Source of the DNA: SELP01 sp035969385
GTDB lineage: Bacteria > Pseudomonadota > Alphaproteobacteria > Rhodobacterales > Rhodobacteraceae
Reading direction: 5' to 3'
DNA: 64,000 bases
Assembly (NCBI RefSeq): GCF_035969385.1
Contig: NZ_JAYKKJ010000003.1
Coordinates: 310,001 to 374,000, forward strand
Numbering within the stretch: the first letter of the stretch is position 1; the number at the start of each line of letters is the position of its first letter. Below, in pieces: positions 35,348-43,874 of the stretch. The position numbers were made by a program, and so were the translations under genes. A model generated the notes under the pieces. That model was not told the origin of the DNA, made no database searches, and saw only the letters and a list, made by a program, of their open reading frames with translations.

Positions 35348-35815
35348 CTAGCGCAGCGCCTGTTTCGGATCGAACCCGTCGATGATCGCCCTCAGGGCCG
35401 GTTCGGCCACCTTTTGCGCGGCCTTCTTGCGGGAAAACCACTTGCGCTTACGCTCGCCCCGTTCGGGCCAGTCCGATTTCAGTTTCCGGACCGACACGGG
35501 GTAGACCAGCGTTACGATCGGGGCGTCCGATTTGCCCACGGATTTGACATAGGAATAGACCCCAAGGCACCGGTCGATCGGATCGCCGACAATCCCGGCC
35601 TCTTCCCAGGCTTCGGTCGCGGCGGCCTGCGCCGGGGTTTCCTTATGCATCGGCCACCCCTTGGGCAGAATCCAGCGCCCGGTGCCCCGGCTGGTGATCA
35701 GGCAGATCTGCACCTTGTCGCCCACCACCCGGAACGGCAGCGCGGCAAACTGGGTGCGCACGTCGGTCTTGCGACCGGCGCGCAGTTTCAGCGGAAGTTG
35801 CGAGGGCAGGGTCAC
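35348..35815 (-). CDS. NUDIX hydrolase
   Basis: 155 residues. The Nudix box reads GWPMHKETPAQAAATEAWEEAGI, cut here in the text to its key residues: the Gly, first Glu, and the EAWEEAG helix where the usual Arg-Glu is Thr-Glu. Metal-binding glutamates are intact. RWILPKGWPMHKE before it resembles diadenosine- and diphosphoinositol-polyphosphate hydrolases. A GTG start at 35815 is used, as no ATG precedes the domain. Substrate remains open. It sits upstream of the DUF1178-SDR pair with 65 bp between. Confidence 0.88.
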   Translation of the reverse strand: MTLPSQLPLKLRAGRKTDVRTQFAALPFRVVGDKVQICLITSRGTGRWILPKGWPMHKETPAQAAATEAWEEAGIVGDPIDRCLGVYSYVKSVGKSDAPIVTLVYPVSVRKLKSDWPERGERKRKWFSRKKAAQKVAEPALRAIIDGFDPKQALR

Positions 35816-35891
35816 GCCAGATCGCCCTTTTGGGAAGTGTTGCCTGTTATCCCCAAGGTGGCGCAGGCAGCGCCGGGTTGCAACGACAACC

Positions 35892-37136
35892 TCAGGCGGC
35901 GGCGGGGGTTCCGTGTGGGCGTTCCCGGATCGGCAGGTGGATCAGGGCCGAGAATGCGCCCACCCCCACGCCAACCCACCAGACCGCGGTATAGCTGCCG
36001 TAAAGATCATAGAACTTGCCGCCCAGCCAGACGCCCATGAAGCTCCCCAGCTGGTGGCTGAAGAACACGATGCCATAAAGCGTGCCCATGTAGCGGATAC
36101 CATAGATATGGGCGACCAGCCCGCTGGTCAGCGGCACGGTGGCGAGCCACAGGCTGCCCATGACCAGCGAAAAGACGATGACCGTCACCGGTGTCATCGG
36201 GATAAGGATGAACCATGCCGCGACAATGGTCCGCCCCGCGTAGATGCCCGACAGAAGATATTTCTTGGGGAACCTGTTACCCAACCAGCCGGCGGTCAGC
36301 GTGCCCGCGATATTCGCAAGCCCGATCAGCGAAATTGCCACCGCGCCCAGCGCCGATGTGCTGGTGATCCCGGCGCCCGCAAGGAAGCCGGCACTGTCGA
36401 TGGGGCCGCACATTTCGGTCACGAAGGCCGGAAAGTGGGCGGTGACAAAGGCCAGTTGATAGCCACAGGAAAAGAACCCGAGGAAGATCATCGCATAGGA
36501 GGGGTCCTTGGCGGCCTTCATCAGAATCTGGCCCATGGTCTCTTCCAGCTCGGCCTTGGTGGCCGGGCGGGCGGGGGACCGCATGAAGGGCAGCAGCAGC
36601 AGGACCGCAAGGATTGCGGCGGCAAAGGTGATGAACACCGATTGCCAGGTCATGAAGCCCAGCAGGTATTCGGCAAGCGGCGCGCCGATGACCTGCCCGG
36701 CCGATCCGGCGGCGGTGGCGATGGCAAGGCTCATCGACCGGTTTTCCGGGCTCGAGGCGCGGCCCACGACCGCAAGGATCACGCCGAACCCGGTCCCGGC
36801 GATGCCAAAGCCGACCAGCACCTCGTACATCTGGTGGGCCAGCGGCGTCGTGGCCCCGGCGGACAGCAAAAGCCCGGCGGCATAAGCGATCGCCCCCATG
36901 ATGATCGCCTTGCGATCCCCGATCTTTTCCGCAATCGCCCCAAAGATCGGCTGGCCGATCCCCCAGAACAGGTTCTGGATCGCGATGGCGAGGCTGAAAT
37001 CGGCCCGAAGCCAGCCAAACTCTTCGGCAATCGGGATCTGGAACACCCCGAAGGACGCACGGATGGCAAAGCCCGTCAGGATGACGACACATCCAACTAT
37101 CAGAACAGGTGTGAAGAGGGGCGCGGATTTCTGCAT
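35892..37136 (-). CDS. MFS transporter
   Basis: 414 residues with twelve predicted membrane helices. The loop after helix 2 contains KIGDRKAIIMG, the MFS A-motif region, and GWLGNRFPKKYLLSG is the equivalent in the second half. It resembles the oxalate/formate antiporter-like (OFA) branch of carboxylate transporters, but the substrate cannot be read. The ATG at 37136 is chosen over an upstream TTG at 37187. It is divergent from pth and has no obvious metabolic partner next to it. Confidence 0.85.
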   Translation of the reverse strand: MQKSAPLFTPVLIVGCVVILTGFAIRASFGVFQIPIAEEFGWLRADFSLAIAIQNLFWGIGQPIFGAIAEKIGDRKAIIMGAIAYAAGLLLSAGATTPLAHQMYEVLVGFGIAGTGFGVILAVVGRASSPENRSMSLAIATAAGSAGQVIGAPLAEYLLGFMTWQSVFITFAAAILAVLLLLPFMRSPARPATKAELEETMGQILMKAAKDPSYAMIFLGFFSCGYQLAFVTAHFPAFVTEMCGPIDSAGFLAGAGITSTSALGAVAISLIGLANIAGTLTAGWLGNRFPKKYLLSGIYAGRTIVAAWFILIPMTPVTVIVFSLVMGSLWLATVPLTSGLVAHIYGIRYMGTLYGIVFFSHQLGSFMGVWLGGKFYDLYGSYTAVWWVGVGVGAFSALIHLPIRERPHGTPAAA

Positions 37137-37254
37137 TTCCGACTGATGCGCCGCACCCGTCGCCAAGTCAAATAATCTTTGGTGCAAGGGATCATCACCG
37201 GGGCTGATACCCCGCCTCTTCCCCTGCCCGGCCAGAACATGGCATAGGGCTTAC

Positions 37255-37959
37255 ATGAAACTATTTGTCGGCCTCGGAAATCCCGGCGCGAAATACGCGC
37301 AGAACCGCCATAACATCGGATTCATGGCGCTGGACCAGATCGCGTCCGACCACGGGTTTGGCCCGTGGCGGGCCAAGTTTCAGGGGCAGGTCAGCGAAGG
37401 CAAGATCGGGTCGGAAAGGGTCATCCTTCTCAAGCCCCAGACCTTCATGAATCTGTCCGGTCAGTCCGTGGGCGAGGCGATGCGGTTCCACAAGCTGACC
37501 CCGGCAGATGTGGTGGTCTTCCACGACGAATTGGACCTTGCCCCGGGCAAATGCCGCCTGAAAACCGGGGGCGGGCACGCGGGGCACAATGGGCTGCGGT
37601 CGATCCACCAGCATATCGGGCCGGACTATGACCGGGTCCGGCTGGGGATCGGACATCCGGGCCACAAGGACCGGGTGGCGGGCTATGTCCTGTCCGATTT
37701 CGCCAAGGCGGATCAGGACTGGCTGGACGACCTGCTGCGGGGGATCGGCGATGGCGCGCCCGCGCTGGCGGCGGGCGACGGGCCGAAGTTTCTGAACGCC
37801 GTTGCGTTACGGGTGGCCCCGCCCCGGTCGTCGGGGGGCGAACGGGTGCGGGCCGAGGGCAAGCCGGACCCCCTGAAGGCAAAGCCACCCGCGCCAGAGC
37901 CCGCGACCAAGGAAGATACCCGCAGCCCCCTACAGCGGCTGGCCGACAAGTTTCGATAG
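37255..37959 (+). CDS. pth: Peptidyl-tRNA hydrolase
   Basis: 234 residues; the enzyme frees tRNA from peptidyl-tRNA dropped by ribosomes. The catalytic residues are visible: FVGLGNPGAKYAQNRHNIGF (the Asn of GNPG and His at residue 20) and FHDELDLAPG (the Asp). GHNGLRSIHQHIG binds the tRNA backbone. The protein is about 40 residues longer than E. coli Pth because of a Pro/Ala/Lys-rich tail after residue 190, as in relatives. Start is ATG at 37255. Confidence 0.96.
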   Translation: MKLFVGLGNPGAKYAQNRHNIGFMALDQIASDHGFGPWRAKFQGQVSEGKIGSERVILLKPQTFMNLSGQSVGEAMRFHKLTPADVVVFHDELDLAPGKCRLKTGGGHAGHNGLRSIHQHIGPDYDRVRLGIGHPGHKDRVAGYVLSDFAKADQDWLDDLLRGIGDGAPALAAGDGPKFLNAVALRVAPPRSSGGERVRAEGKPDPLKAKPPAPEPATKEDTRSPLQRLADKFR

Positions 37960-38038
37960 AAACTTCCGTCGGGTTTCCTTTGCCAAAGGCGCGGCCCTTG
38001 AGGCAGGCTCGCCCCGAAACCGGCGAGGAGGGCTGTGC

Positions 38039-39205
38039 ATGAAACGGGCAATCAGGTGGATCGGGCGCATCCTGTTGGCACTGGTACTGGCGGCTGCGGT
38101 GTTTGGGCTATGGAAGCGCGAGGAAATCACCCGGCTTCTGGCGGTCAACAGCCTGTTTTCCGAAGACAAGATCGTGGGCAACTTCTCGGGTATGGATGGG
38201 TTGTTCCACACGGTTCCGGTGCCGCGCGGGGGCGGACCGGTCAGCCCCCTGCCCGCCGGGCCAACCTACGACCTGCCTGCCGATGTCGACCGATGGATCG
38301 TCGACAGGAACGTGACCGGCTTGGTCGTGCTGCACGACGGCCAGATGGTGCACGAAAGCTATTACCTCGGCACCGACGCGGACGATCTGCGGATCAGCTG
38401 GTCGGTGGCGAAATCCTTCCTGTCGGCCTTGGTGGGTGTTCTGGTCGAAGAGGGCGCGATCGGCAGTCTTGACGATCAGGTCACGGACTATGCCCCGTCC
38501 CTTGCCGGGTCGGCCTATGACGGGACGACGCTGCGGGACGTGCTGCAAATGTCTTCGGGCGTGATGTTTGACGAGGATTACCTGGATTTCAACAGCGACA
38601 TCAACAAGATGGGCCGGGTTCTGGCGCTTGGCGGGTCGATGGATGCCTTTGCCGCCGGACAGGACGAAAGCTTCGCCGCCCCCGGCACGGTCTGGCAGTA
38701 TGTTTCGATCGACACGCATGTGATCGGGATGGTGGTTCGCGGGGCAACTGGGCGGGACATTCCCAGCCTGCTGTCCGAAAAGATCATTGCGCCGCTGGGG
38801 CTGGAAGCGGACCCGCTATACCTGACCGACGGCTACGGCGTGGCCTTTGTTCTGGGCGGGTTGAACCTGCGGACCCGCGACTATGCCCGGTTCGGACAGA
38901 TGATCGCGCAGGGCGGAAACTGGCAGGGTCGGCAGATTGTTCCGGCTGATTGGATCGACGCCTCGACCCGACCCAGCGCGAACACCGCAGAGGGCGCAAC
39001 GGGATATGGCTATCAATGGTGGGTGCCCGTCGGCGCGACACCGGGCGAGGAGTTTTTTGCCCGTGGCATCTACGGCCAATACATCTACATCGATCGGGCA
39101 AGGAACGTCGTGATCGCGGTCAATTCCGCCGACCGATTGTTCCGGGAACCGGGCGTACACGAAAAGAACATCCAGATCCTGCGCACCATCGCCCGCGACC
39201 TGTGA
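38039..39205 (+). CDS. Beta-lactamase-family serine hydrolase
   Basis: 388 residues. One N-terminal membrane segment (IGRILLALVLAAAVFGLW) anchors or exports the protein. The catalytic Ser-x-x-Lys is in ISWSVAKSFLSALV, and WQYVSIDTHVIGMVV gives the Tyr-containing second motif. The core resembles class C beta-lactamase-like esterases and 6-aminohexanoate-dimer hydrolases (YGYQWWVP, GIYGQYIYID near the end). It acts in the periplasm; substrate unknown. It begins 79 bp after pth and ends seven bases before the DUF2237 gene, forming a likely two-gene unit. Confidence 0.88.
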   Translation: MKRAIRWIGRILLALVLAAAVFGLWKREEITRLLAVNSLFSEDKIVGNFSGMDGLFHTVPVPRGGGPVSPLPAGPTYDLPADVDRWIVDRNVTGLVVLHDGQMVHESYYLGTDADDLRISWSVAKSFLSALVGVLVEEGAIGSLDDQVTDYAPSLAGSAYDGTTLRDVLQMSSGVMFDEDYLDFNSDINKMGRVLALGGSMDAFAAGQDESFAAPGTVWQYVSIDTHVIGMVVRGATGRDIPSLLSEKIIAPLGLEADPLYLTDGYGVAFVLGGLNLRTRDYARFGQMIAQGGNWQGRQIVPADWIDASTRPSANTAEGATGYGYQWWVPVGATPGEEFFARGIYGQYIYIDRARNVVIAVNSADRLFREPGVHEKNIQILRTIARDL

Positions 39206-39212
39206 GGCTGCA

Positions 39213-39587
39213 ATGACCGAGAAAGACCCTTCCACAAACGTCCTTGGCGGCCCGCTGACTGCCTGTTCCATGGATCCGCTGACCGGTTTCTACCGGGACG
39301 GGGCCTGCAATACCTGCACCGAAGACACTGGCAGCCATACGGTATGTGCCGTGATGACGGCAGAGTTTCTGGCCTTTTCGAAATACGTGGGCAACGACTT
39401 ATCCACGCCACGGCCCGAGTTCGGCTTTGCGGGGTTGGTGCCCGGCGATCGATGGTGTCTGTGTGCCAGCCGGTTTCTTCAGGCCCATGACGAAGGGTGC
39501 GCGCCACAGGTCGATCTGGCCGCGACGCACCAAAGGGCACTGAACATCGTGTCGTTGGAAATCCTGCGGGGCTATGCGACCGGCTAG
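39213..39587 (+). CDS. DUF2237 protein
   Basis: 124 residues, the size of DUF2237. Conserved blocks are NVLGGPLTACSMDPLTGFYR, GACNTCTEDTGSHTVCA, LSTPRPEFGFAGLVPGDRWC and LCASRFLQAHDEGCAPQ, with many cysteines that may bind metal. Family function is unknown. The final codon before stop is Gly; the TAG stop is part of the CTAG that starts MITE element B. It is seven bases after the serine hydrolase gene. Confidence 0.9.
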   Translation: MTEKDPSTNVLGGPLTACSMDPLTGFYRDGACNTCTEDTGSHTVCAVMTAEFLAFSKYVGNDLSTPRPEFGFAGLVPGDRWCLCASRFLQAHDEGCAPQVDLAATHQRALNIVSLEILRGYATG

Positions 39588-39684
39588 AGCGTCTGACGAA
39601 GAAGCATCAAACATCACCCAACGCGTTCGAACCCATGATTTCAGACAAGGTTAGGTGATACAGGTCTTCCGCATGACGTTCTAG
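39584..39684. mobile_element. MITE-like inverted-repeat element B, bounded by CTAG
   Basis: 101 bp bounded by CTAG. The left arm starts CTAGAGCGTCTGACGAAGA, and the right arm, reverse-complemented, starts CTAGAACGTCATGCGGAAGA; inner segments ATCACCCAAC and GTTAGGTGAT also pair. The centre has ACGCGTTCG, as in element A. The left CTAG provides the TAG stop of the DUF2237 gene and the right CTAG the stop of the convergent LuxR-type gene. The likeliest history is insertion at a single CTAG that served both genes, with the 4-bp target duplicated. Confidence 0.65.
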
Positions 39685-40175
39685 GATTGCGGCGGAAGCA
39701 GGGTATCGTCCAGCAGGTCTTCGATAAACAGGGACAGAAGCTGGGGGCGGCCGGAAACGCCCGCCTTGCGATAGATCGCGTTGGTCTGGGCCTTTACGGT
39801 CCCTTCAGACGTGGACCGTAGCGCCGCGATGTCGGCGAGCGACATCCCCTTGATCGCGAAAAGCGCCACGTCCTGTTCCGCGGGGGTCAGCCCCCATTCG
39901 GCGAACCGTTCCTGCATCAGATCGGCAAAGGCGCCGGACACCATGCGCAACTGACCGTCAAGCTGGGCGTTGCGGGCCAATGTGCGCCGCAGGGCGATCC
40001 CGCCTACCGCGATGCCCAGCAGCAAACCAAGCGCGGCACCGATTTCGATGTATTCGCTAATCTGCCAACTGATCGGGGCAAAACCCAAGATAGAGGTCAG
40101 GATATTTCCGACGAAGAACAACGCACACAGCAATTGGACGACGATCAGAACAACAAGAACAGAAGCATTTTTCAC
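39681..40175 (-). CDS. Membrane-anchored LuxR-type HTH protein
   Basis: 164 residues. Two membrane helices (about 5-31 and 43-62) precede a short helical linker and a complete GerE/LuxR DNA-binding domain at 96-151 (LTPAEQDVALFAIKGMSLAD, then STSEGTVKAQTNAIYRKAGV). There is no receiver or ligand domain, so signals must come through the membrane segment or a partner. It lies 73 bp downstream of the acidic-tailed secreted protein gene on the same strand and is probably co-transcribed. Its stop is made by MITE element B. The regulated genes are unknown. Confidence 0.85.
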   Translation of the reverse strand: MKNASVLVVLIVVQLLCALFFVGNILTSILGFAPISWQISEYIEIGAALGLLLGIAVGGIALRRTLARNAQLDGQLRMVSGAFADLMQERFAEWGLTPAEQDVALFAIKGMSLADIAALRSTSEGTVKAQTNAIYRKAGVSGRPQLLSLFIEDLLDDTLLPPQS

Positions 40176-40248
40176 CGGCGCGACGTCTCCTTGTCACGGT
40201 CGGTGGATACAGAGCGGCGGCCCACTTTCCCCATCCAGTCCACGGTCA

Positions 40249-40710
40249 CTAGTCGTCTTCCTCGTCGTCGTCGTCTTCCTCGTCGTCGTCGTCGTCTTCT
40301 TCCTCGTCGTCTTCGTCTTCTTCTTCTTCGTCTTCTTCTTCCTCGTCTTCTTCTTCGTCCTCGGGCCCGTCATCGTCGTAGCCTTCTGGCAGGTCACCGC
40401 TGCCGTCATCATCGCCTTGGCTGTTTGGGTCGAACAATACGGGGCCTGCACCTGCGTCGTCTTCATCCAGGGGCTGAATGAAATCGCGCAGGATCTCGCC
40501 GGTCGTCGGGTTAAAGACGATCTCGCGGCGGAAGCGGCCGCTGATTGCAACGATGCGCACCCGGCCAAGGAAGGTTCGCGAAACCTCGTAGGTGGCGAAC
40601 CCCTGCTGGGTCAGCTGCGCGATGATCTGATCCTGAACGCTTTGCGCCCATGCCGCACCGGGCAGGGCAAGCATGGCGGTCAGGAATGTGGAGGCCAGAA
40701 ACCGTTTCAT
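40249..40710 (-). CDS. Secreted PepSY-like protein with a 37-residue acidic tail
   Basis: 153 residues. A signal peptide (MKRFLASTFLTAMLALPGAA) is cleaved near WAQ. Residues 25-77 look like a PepSY_2-type domain (QIIAQLTQQGFATYEVSRTF, EIVFNPTTGEILRDF). An Asp/Gly/Pro linker leads to 37 uninterrupted Asp/Glu residues from 117 to the end, encoded by a GAN-rich repeat tract. The tail could bind Ca2+ or other cations, or buffer cell-surface charge. The gene precedes the membrane LuxR-type gene. Tract length is likely to vary by replication slippage. Confidence 0.8.
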   Translation of the reverse strand: MKRFLASTFLTAMLALPGAAWAQSVQDQIIAQLTQQGFATYEVSRTFLGRVRIVAISGRFRREIVFNPTTGEILRDFIQPLDEDDAGAGPVLFDPNSQGDDDGSGDLPEGYDDDGPEDEEEDEEEEDEEEEDEDDEEEDDDDDEEDDDDEEDD

Positions 40711-40915
40711 AGCATCTAATACCAAGTCTCCTGCCTCGGGCAAAGCGGGCAGAATGTCTGTGTGCGGCCGATTGCCCGGCCAGTTGGAATCACCCATCGG
40801 GGTGCGGGCGACTGACACTCAACAATAGGGAAGCTTTGCGCTGTGACCATTGGGCTGAGGTTTACGCGGCCCGATTGCAGGCCCATTCCCGGTCATAAAC
40901 CACAGTTTACCTACG

Positions 40916-40946
40916 AAAACGGGCCCTCCCGCGACAGGAAGGCCCG
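40916..40946 (-). terminator. Terminator after trpB
   Basis: Leftward from trpB, CGGGCCTTCC pairs with GGAGGGCCCG (one mismatch) around a short loop, followed by TTTT. It starts 22 bp after the trpB stop and suggests that trpA is not co-transcribed. Confidence 0.75.
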
Positions 40947-40968
40947 CAATGTTCCCCATGCCCTTACC

Positions 40969-42216
40969 CTAGTCGGCGTCGCGCCCTTCGGTGTCGGACA
41001 TGTCAAAGCCCAGATGCCGGGCGACGGTGAAGATATCCTTGTCGCCACGACCACAGAGATTCATGCAGATGATGTGATCCTTGGGCAGGTCGGGGGCGAT
41101 CTTGGCCACATGGGCCAACGCGTGGGACGGTTCCAGCGCGGGGATGATGCCCTCGGTCTCGCAGCACAGCTGGAACGCCTCCAGCGCCTCCTTGTCAGTG
41201 ATCGCGACATATTCGGCGCGGCCCACTTCGTGCAGCCAGGAATGTTCCGGCCCGATCCCGGGATAGTCCAAACCCGCCGAGATCGAGAAACCTTCGAGGA
41301 TCTGGCCGTCGTCGTCCTGGAGCAGATAGGTGCGGTTACCATGCAGAACACCCGGACGCCCGCCGGTCAGCGAGGCGCAGTGCTCCATCTTCATGTCAAC
41401 GCCCTTGCCCCCGGCCTCGACGCCGATGATCCGCACGTCCTTGTCATCGAGGAAGGGGAAGAACAGACCCATGGCGTTCGACCCGCCGCCAATAGCGGCA
41501 ATGATCGTATCGGGCAGGCGGCCCTCGGCCTTCATCATCTGTTCCTTGGCTTCCTTGCCAATGATGGACTGGAAATCGCGGACCATGGCCGGATAGGGGT
41601 GCGGCCCGGCGACGGTGCCGATGCAATAGAACGTATCGCGGACGTTGGTCACCCAGTCGCGCAGCGCGTCGTTCATTGCGTCCTTCAGGGTGCCACGGCC
41701 AGAGGTCACCGGGATAACCTCGGCCCCCAACAGGCGCATCCGGAACACGTTGGGCGCCTGACGTTCGACATCGTGCTTGCCCATGTAAACGATGCATTTC
41801 AACCCGAACTTGGCGCAGACCGTCGCGGTGGCCACCCCGTGCTGACCCGCGCCGGTTTCGGCGATGATCCGGGTCTTGCCCATGCGGCGGGCAAGGATGA
41901 TCTGGCCAAGCACGTTGTTGATCTTATGCGCGCCGGTGTGGTTCAGCTCGTCCCGCTTGAAGTAGATCTTGGCCCCGCCCAGCCGTTCGGTTAGCCGCTC
42001 GGCGTAATACAGCGGCGACGGACGGCCGACGTAGTTTTCCCACAGGTCGTCCATTTCGGCCCAGAAGGTCGGGTCGGTTTTCGCTTTCTCATACTCGGCC
42101 TCAAGGTCGAGGATCAGCGGCATCAATGTTTCCGACACGAACCGCCCGCCGAAATCGCCGAAGCGGCCGTTTTCATCAGGACCGGACATGAAGGAATTGA
42201 AAAGATCGTTGGCCAT
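40969..42216 (-). CDS. trpB: Tryptophan synthase beta chain
   Basis: 415 residues, a standard TrpB that condenses indole with serine. The PLP lysine is in LNHTGAHKINNVLGQI, the catalytic Glu in ETGAGQHGVATA, the phosphate loop in IGGGSNAMGLFFPF, and SAGLDYPGIGPEHS closes the active site. It follows trpF after 87 bp. trpA is not in this window, and a terminator follows trpB, so alpha and beta subunits are encoded apart or trpA is further away. Confidence 0.97.
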   Translation of the reverse strand: MANDLFNSFMSGPDENGRFGDFGGRFVSETLMPLILDLEAEYEKAKTDPTFWAEMDDLWENYVGRPSPLYYAERLTERLGGAKIYFKRDELNHTGAHKINNVLGQIILARRMGKTRIIAETGAGQHGVATATVCAKFGLKCIVYMGKHDVERQAPNVFRMRLLGAEVIPVTSGRGTLKDAMNDALRDWVTNVRDTFYCIGTVAGPHPYPAMVRDFQSIIGKEAKEQMMKAEGRLPDTIIAAIGGGSNAMGLFFPFLDDKDVRIIGVEAGGKGVDMKMEHCASLTGGRPGVLHGNRTYLLQDDDGQILEGFSISAGLDYPGIGPEHSWLHEVGRAEYVAITDKEALEAFQLCCETEGIIPALEPSHALAHVAKIAPDLPKDHIICMNLCGRGDKDIFTVARHLGFDMSDTEGRDAD

Positions 42217-42303
42217 CTTGGTCTCCCGTGTTCCGCAATCACCTAGCGCCCCGCGCGCAGCCGGTAAAGGGTGACTGGCGGTCTCCCGTTGCTTTTGCTG
42301 GGC

Positions 42304-42948
42304 CTAGGACTGCGCTGCCGCGACAAACGCCTGCATCAGCGTGGCATCCTTGACGCCTGGGGCGCTTTCCACACCGGATGCGACGTCGACCTGCCTTGCG
42401 CCAGTCATCTGGATCGCGAGGGCCACGTTGTCGACCGTCAACCCACCCGCCAGCATCCACGGCTTGCGCCAGTATTTCCGGTTCACCAGCCGCCAGTCGA
42501 AGGGCAATCCGTTGCCACCGGGCAGCTCTGCGCCTTTTGGTGGCTTCGCATCGATGAGAAGCTGATCCGCCACATCGGAATAGACGTCGATGGCGGCCAC
42601 GTCCTCGGGCCCGGCGATGCCGATCGCCTTGATCACCGGCAGGCCGAACCGGGCACGCACCTCGGCCACCCGTTCCGGTGATTCCGATCCGTGCAGCTGG
42701 ATCATGTCCACAGTGGTCTGTTCGACAATCCGAGCGATCCCGACATCATCCATGTTCACGACAAGCGACACCTTGGCAACGCCGACCGGCACGTCCAGCA
42801 TCAGATCAGCGGCCTGTTCGACGGTCACTGATCTTGGGCTCTTGGCGAAAAAATTGAACCCGAGGTATCGGGCCCCGGCCTCTGCCGCCGCAAGGACCTG
42901 ATCGCGGGTCTTGAGCCCGCAGATCTTTACCGCCGTATCTGCGGGCAT
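42304..42948 (-). CDS. trpF: Phosphoribosylanthranilate isomerase
   Basis: 214 residues of a TIM-barrel enzyme catalysing the Amadori step of tryptophan synthesis. Catalytic Cys is in VKICGLKTRDQV, the general acid Asp in LVVNMDDV-like and SLVVNM context (followed by VDMIQLHGSES), and phosphate binding in MLAGGLTVDNV and DVASGVESAPGVKD. The ATG at 42948 shares a base with the LapA-domain gene stop (TGATG). Confidence 0.95.
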   Translation of the reverse strand: MPADTAVKICGLKTRDQVLAAAEAGARYLGFNFFAKSPRSVTVEQAADLMLDVPVGVAKVSLVVNMDDVGIARIVEQTTVDMIQLHGSESPERVAEVRARFGLPVIKAIGIAGPEDVAAIDVYSDVADQLLIDAKPPKGAELPGGNGLPFDWRLVNRKYWRKPWMLAGGLTVDNVALAIQMTGARQVDVASGVESAPGVKDATLMQAFVAAAQS

Positions 42949-43289
42949 CAGTTTCCGTCCAGAAGGGCGATAATGTCATCCTTGCCTTCGGTCTCGCGGG
43001 TGCGGGCCACCTCGCGCCGAAGCTGTTCCAGTTCGCGCGCGCGCACTCGCGCTTCGGCCCGCTGCCGGTACTCGCGGATCCATTCCCAGAAGAACCCAAT
43101 CAGGAGGCCAAGACCGACGCCAAGGAACAGAACCACGAACAGCGGCAGTTCAATGACCGGCGAAATACCCAGAAGCTCGGCCAGCCGATCCGGCATCGCC
43201 CGCAGCACGGTCGGTTCACGATTGGCCAGCCCGACAAGGATCAGGCACAGCGCGACAATGGCCCAGAAGGCGTAACGAATGGTTTTCAT
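42948..43289 (-). CDS. LapA-domain membrane protein (DUF1049)
   Basis: 113 residues with two membrane helices (about 5-22 and 45-68) and a C-terminal coiled coil rich in Arg and Glu (EYRQRAEARVRARELEQLRR). This is the LapA/YciS architecture; E. coli LapA works with LapB in controlling LPS synthesis, but that role is not proven in this group. It lies between ihfB (10 bp) and trpF (1-nt overlap), a conserved alphaproteobacterial order. Confidence 0.88.
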   Translation of the reverse strand: MKTIRYAFWAIVALCLILVGLANREPTVLRAMPDRLAELLGISPVIELPLFVVLFLGVGLGLLIGFFWEWIREYRQRAEARVRARELEQLRREVARTRETEGKDDIIALLDGN

Positions 43290-43299
43290 GGGGCGGAGT

Positions 43300-43581
43300 T
43301 TACGCCCCGTTCAGCCGGTCACGCAACAGCTTGCCGGTCTTGAAGAACGGAACATGCTTCTCTTCGACTGCGACAGATTCGCCCGTACGGGGATTGCGCC
43401 CCACGCGGCCATCCCGCTTCTTCACCGAAAACGCCCCGAACCCGCGCAGTTCAACGCGGTCGCCCCGCGCCATCGCATCGGTGATTTCCTCGAAGATCGT
43501 ATTGACGATCTTTTCGACGTCACGCTGATAGAGATGCGGATTTTCGTCTGCAATCTTCTGGATCAGTTCGGACCTGATCAT
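43300..43581 (-). CDS. ihfB: Integration host factor subunit beta
   Basis: 93 residues, the size of IhfB. MIRSELIQKIADENPHL, VEKIVNTIFEEITDAM, ELRGFGAFSVKKRDGRVGRN and NPRTGESVAV (Pro that intercalates DNA) identify it. IHF bends DNA for transcription, replication and recombination. It sits after rpsA, the classical rpsA-ihfB order, but a terminator lies in the 293 bp between, so it has at least partly independent expression. Confidence 0.95.
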   Translation of the reverse strand: MIRSELIQKIADENPHLYQRDVEKIVNTIFEEITDAMARGDRVELRGFGAFSVKKRDGRVGRNPRTGESVAVEEKHVPFFKTGKLLRDRLNGA

Positions 43582-43795
43582 TCATTGACCCCCCGGGACT
43601 TTTTCTCGCTTGGCGGGTTGGCCCGCTCCTCCGAACAGGACTATAGGCGGAAAAACCCGCCGCGATACAGACTTTCGTCGGGAATTTTCCAGAAATACCC
43701 GATTCTTGCGTCTCAGCGAGGCTTCGGACCGCCTGTGTCGACGGACTTTGCTTTGCGAACGCTTGGGGCCGCGTCTGCAACGTCGCATGATTCGG

Positions 43796-43829
43796 CAAAG
43801 AAAAGGGCCCCGGCGGTGGCGCCGGAGCC
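43796..43829 (-). terminator. Terminator after rpsA
   Basis: Read leftward, GGCTCCGGC and GCCGGGGCC form a stem with one mismatch, followed by CTTTTCTTTG. It begins 46 bp after the rpsA stop. Confidence 0.8.
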
Positions 43830-43874
43830 TTGAATTGCCTACCGAACAGGGCGGCGGCCCCGTCGGATCCGATC

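Noticed and set aside
40249..40362. Short tandem repeats that could suggest a CRISPR or satellite
   Set aside because: There are no spaced repeats with unique spacers; the pattern is codon-level repetition inside a reading frame.
39970..40719. A plus-strand 249-codon frame with long Val/Phe/Leu runs opposite the acidic protein
   Set aside because: The hydrophobic runs are the reverse complement of Asp/Glu codons. The minus-strand frame has a signal peptide and domain, so the plus frame is a shadow.
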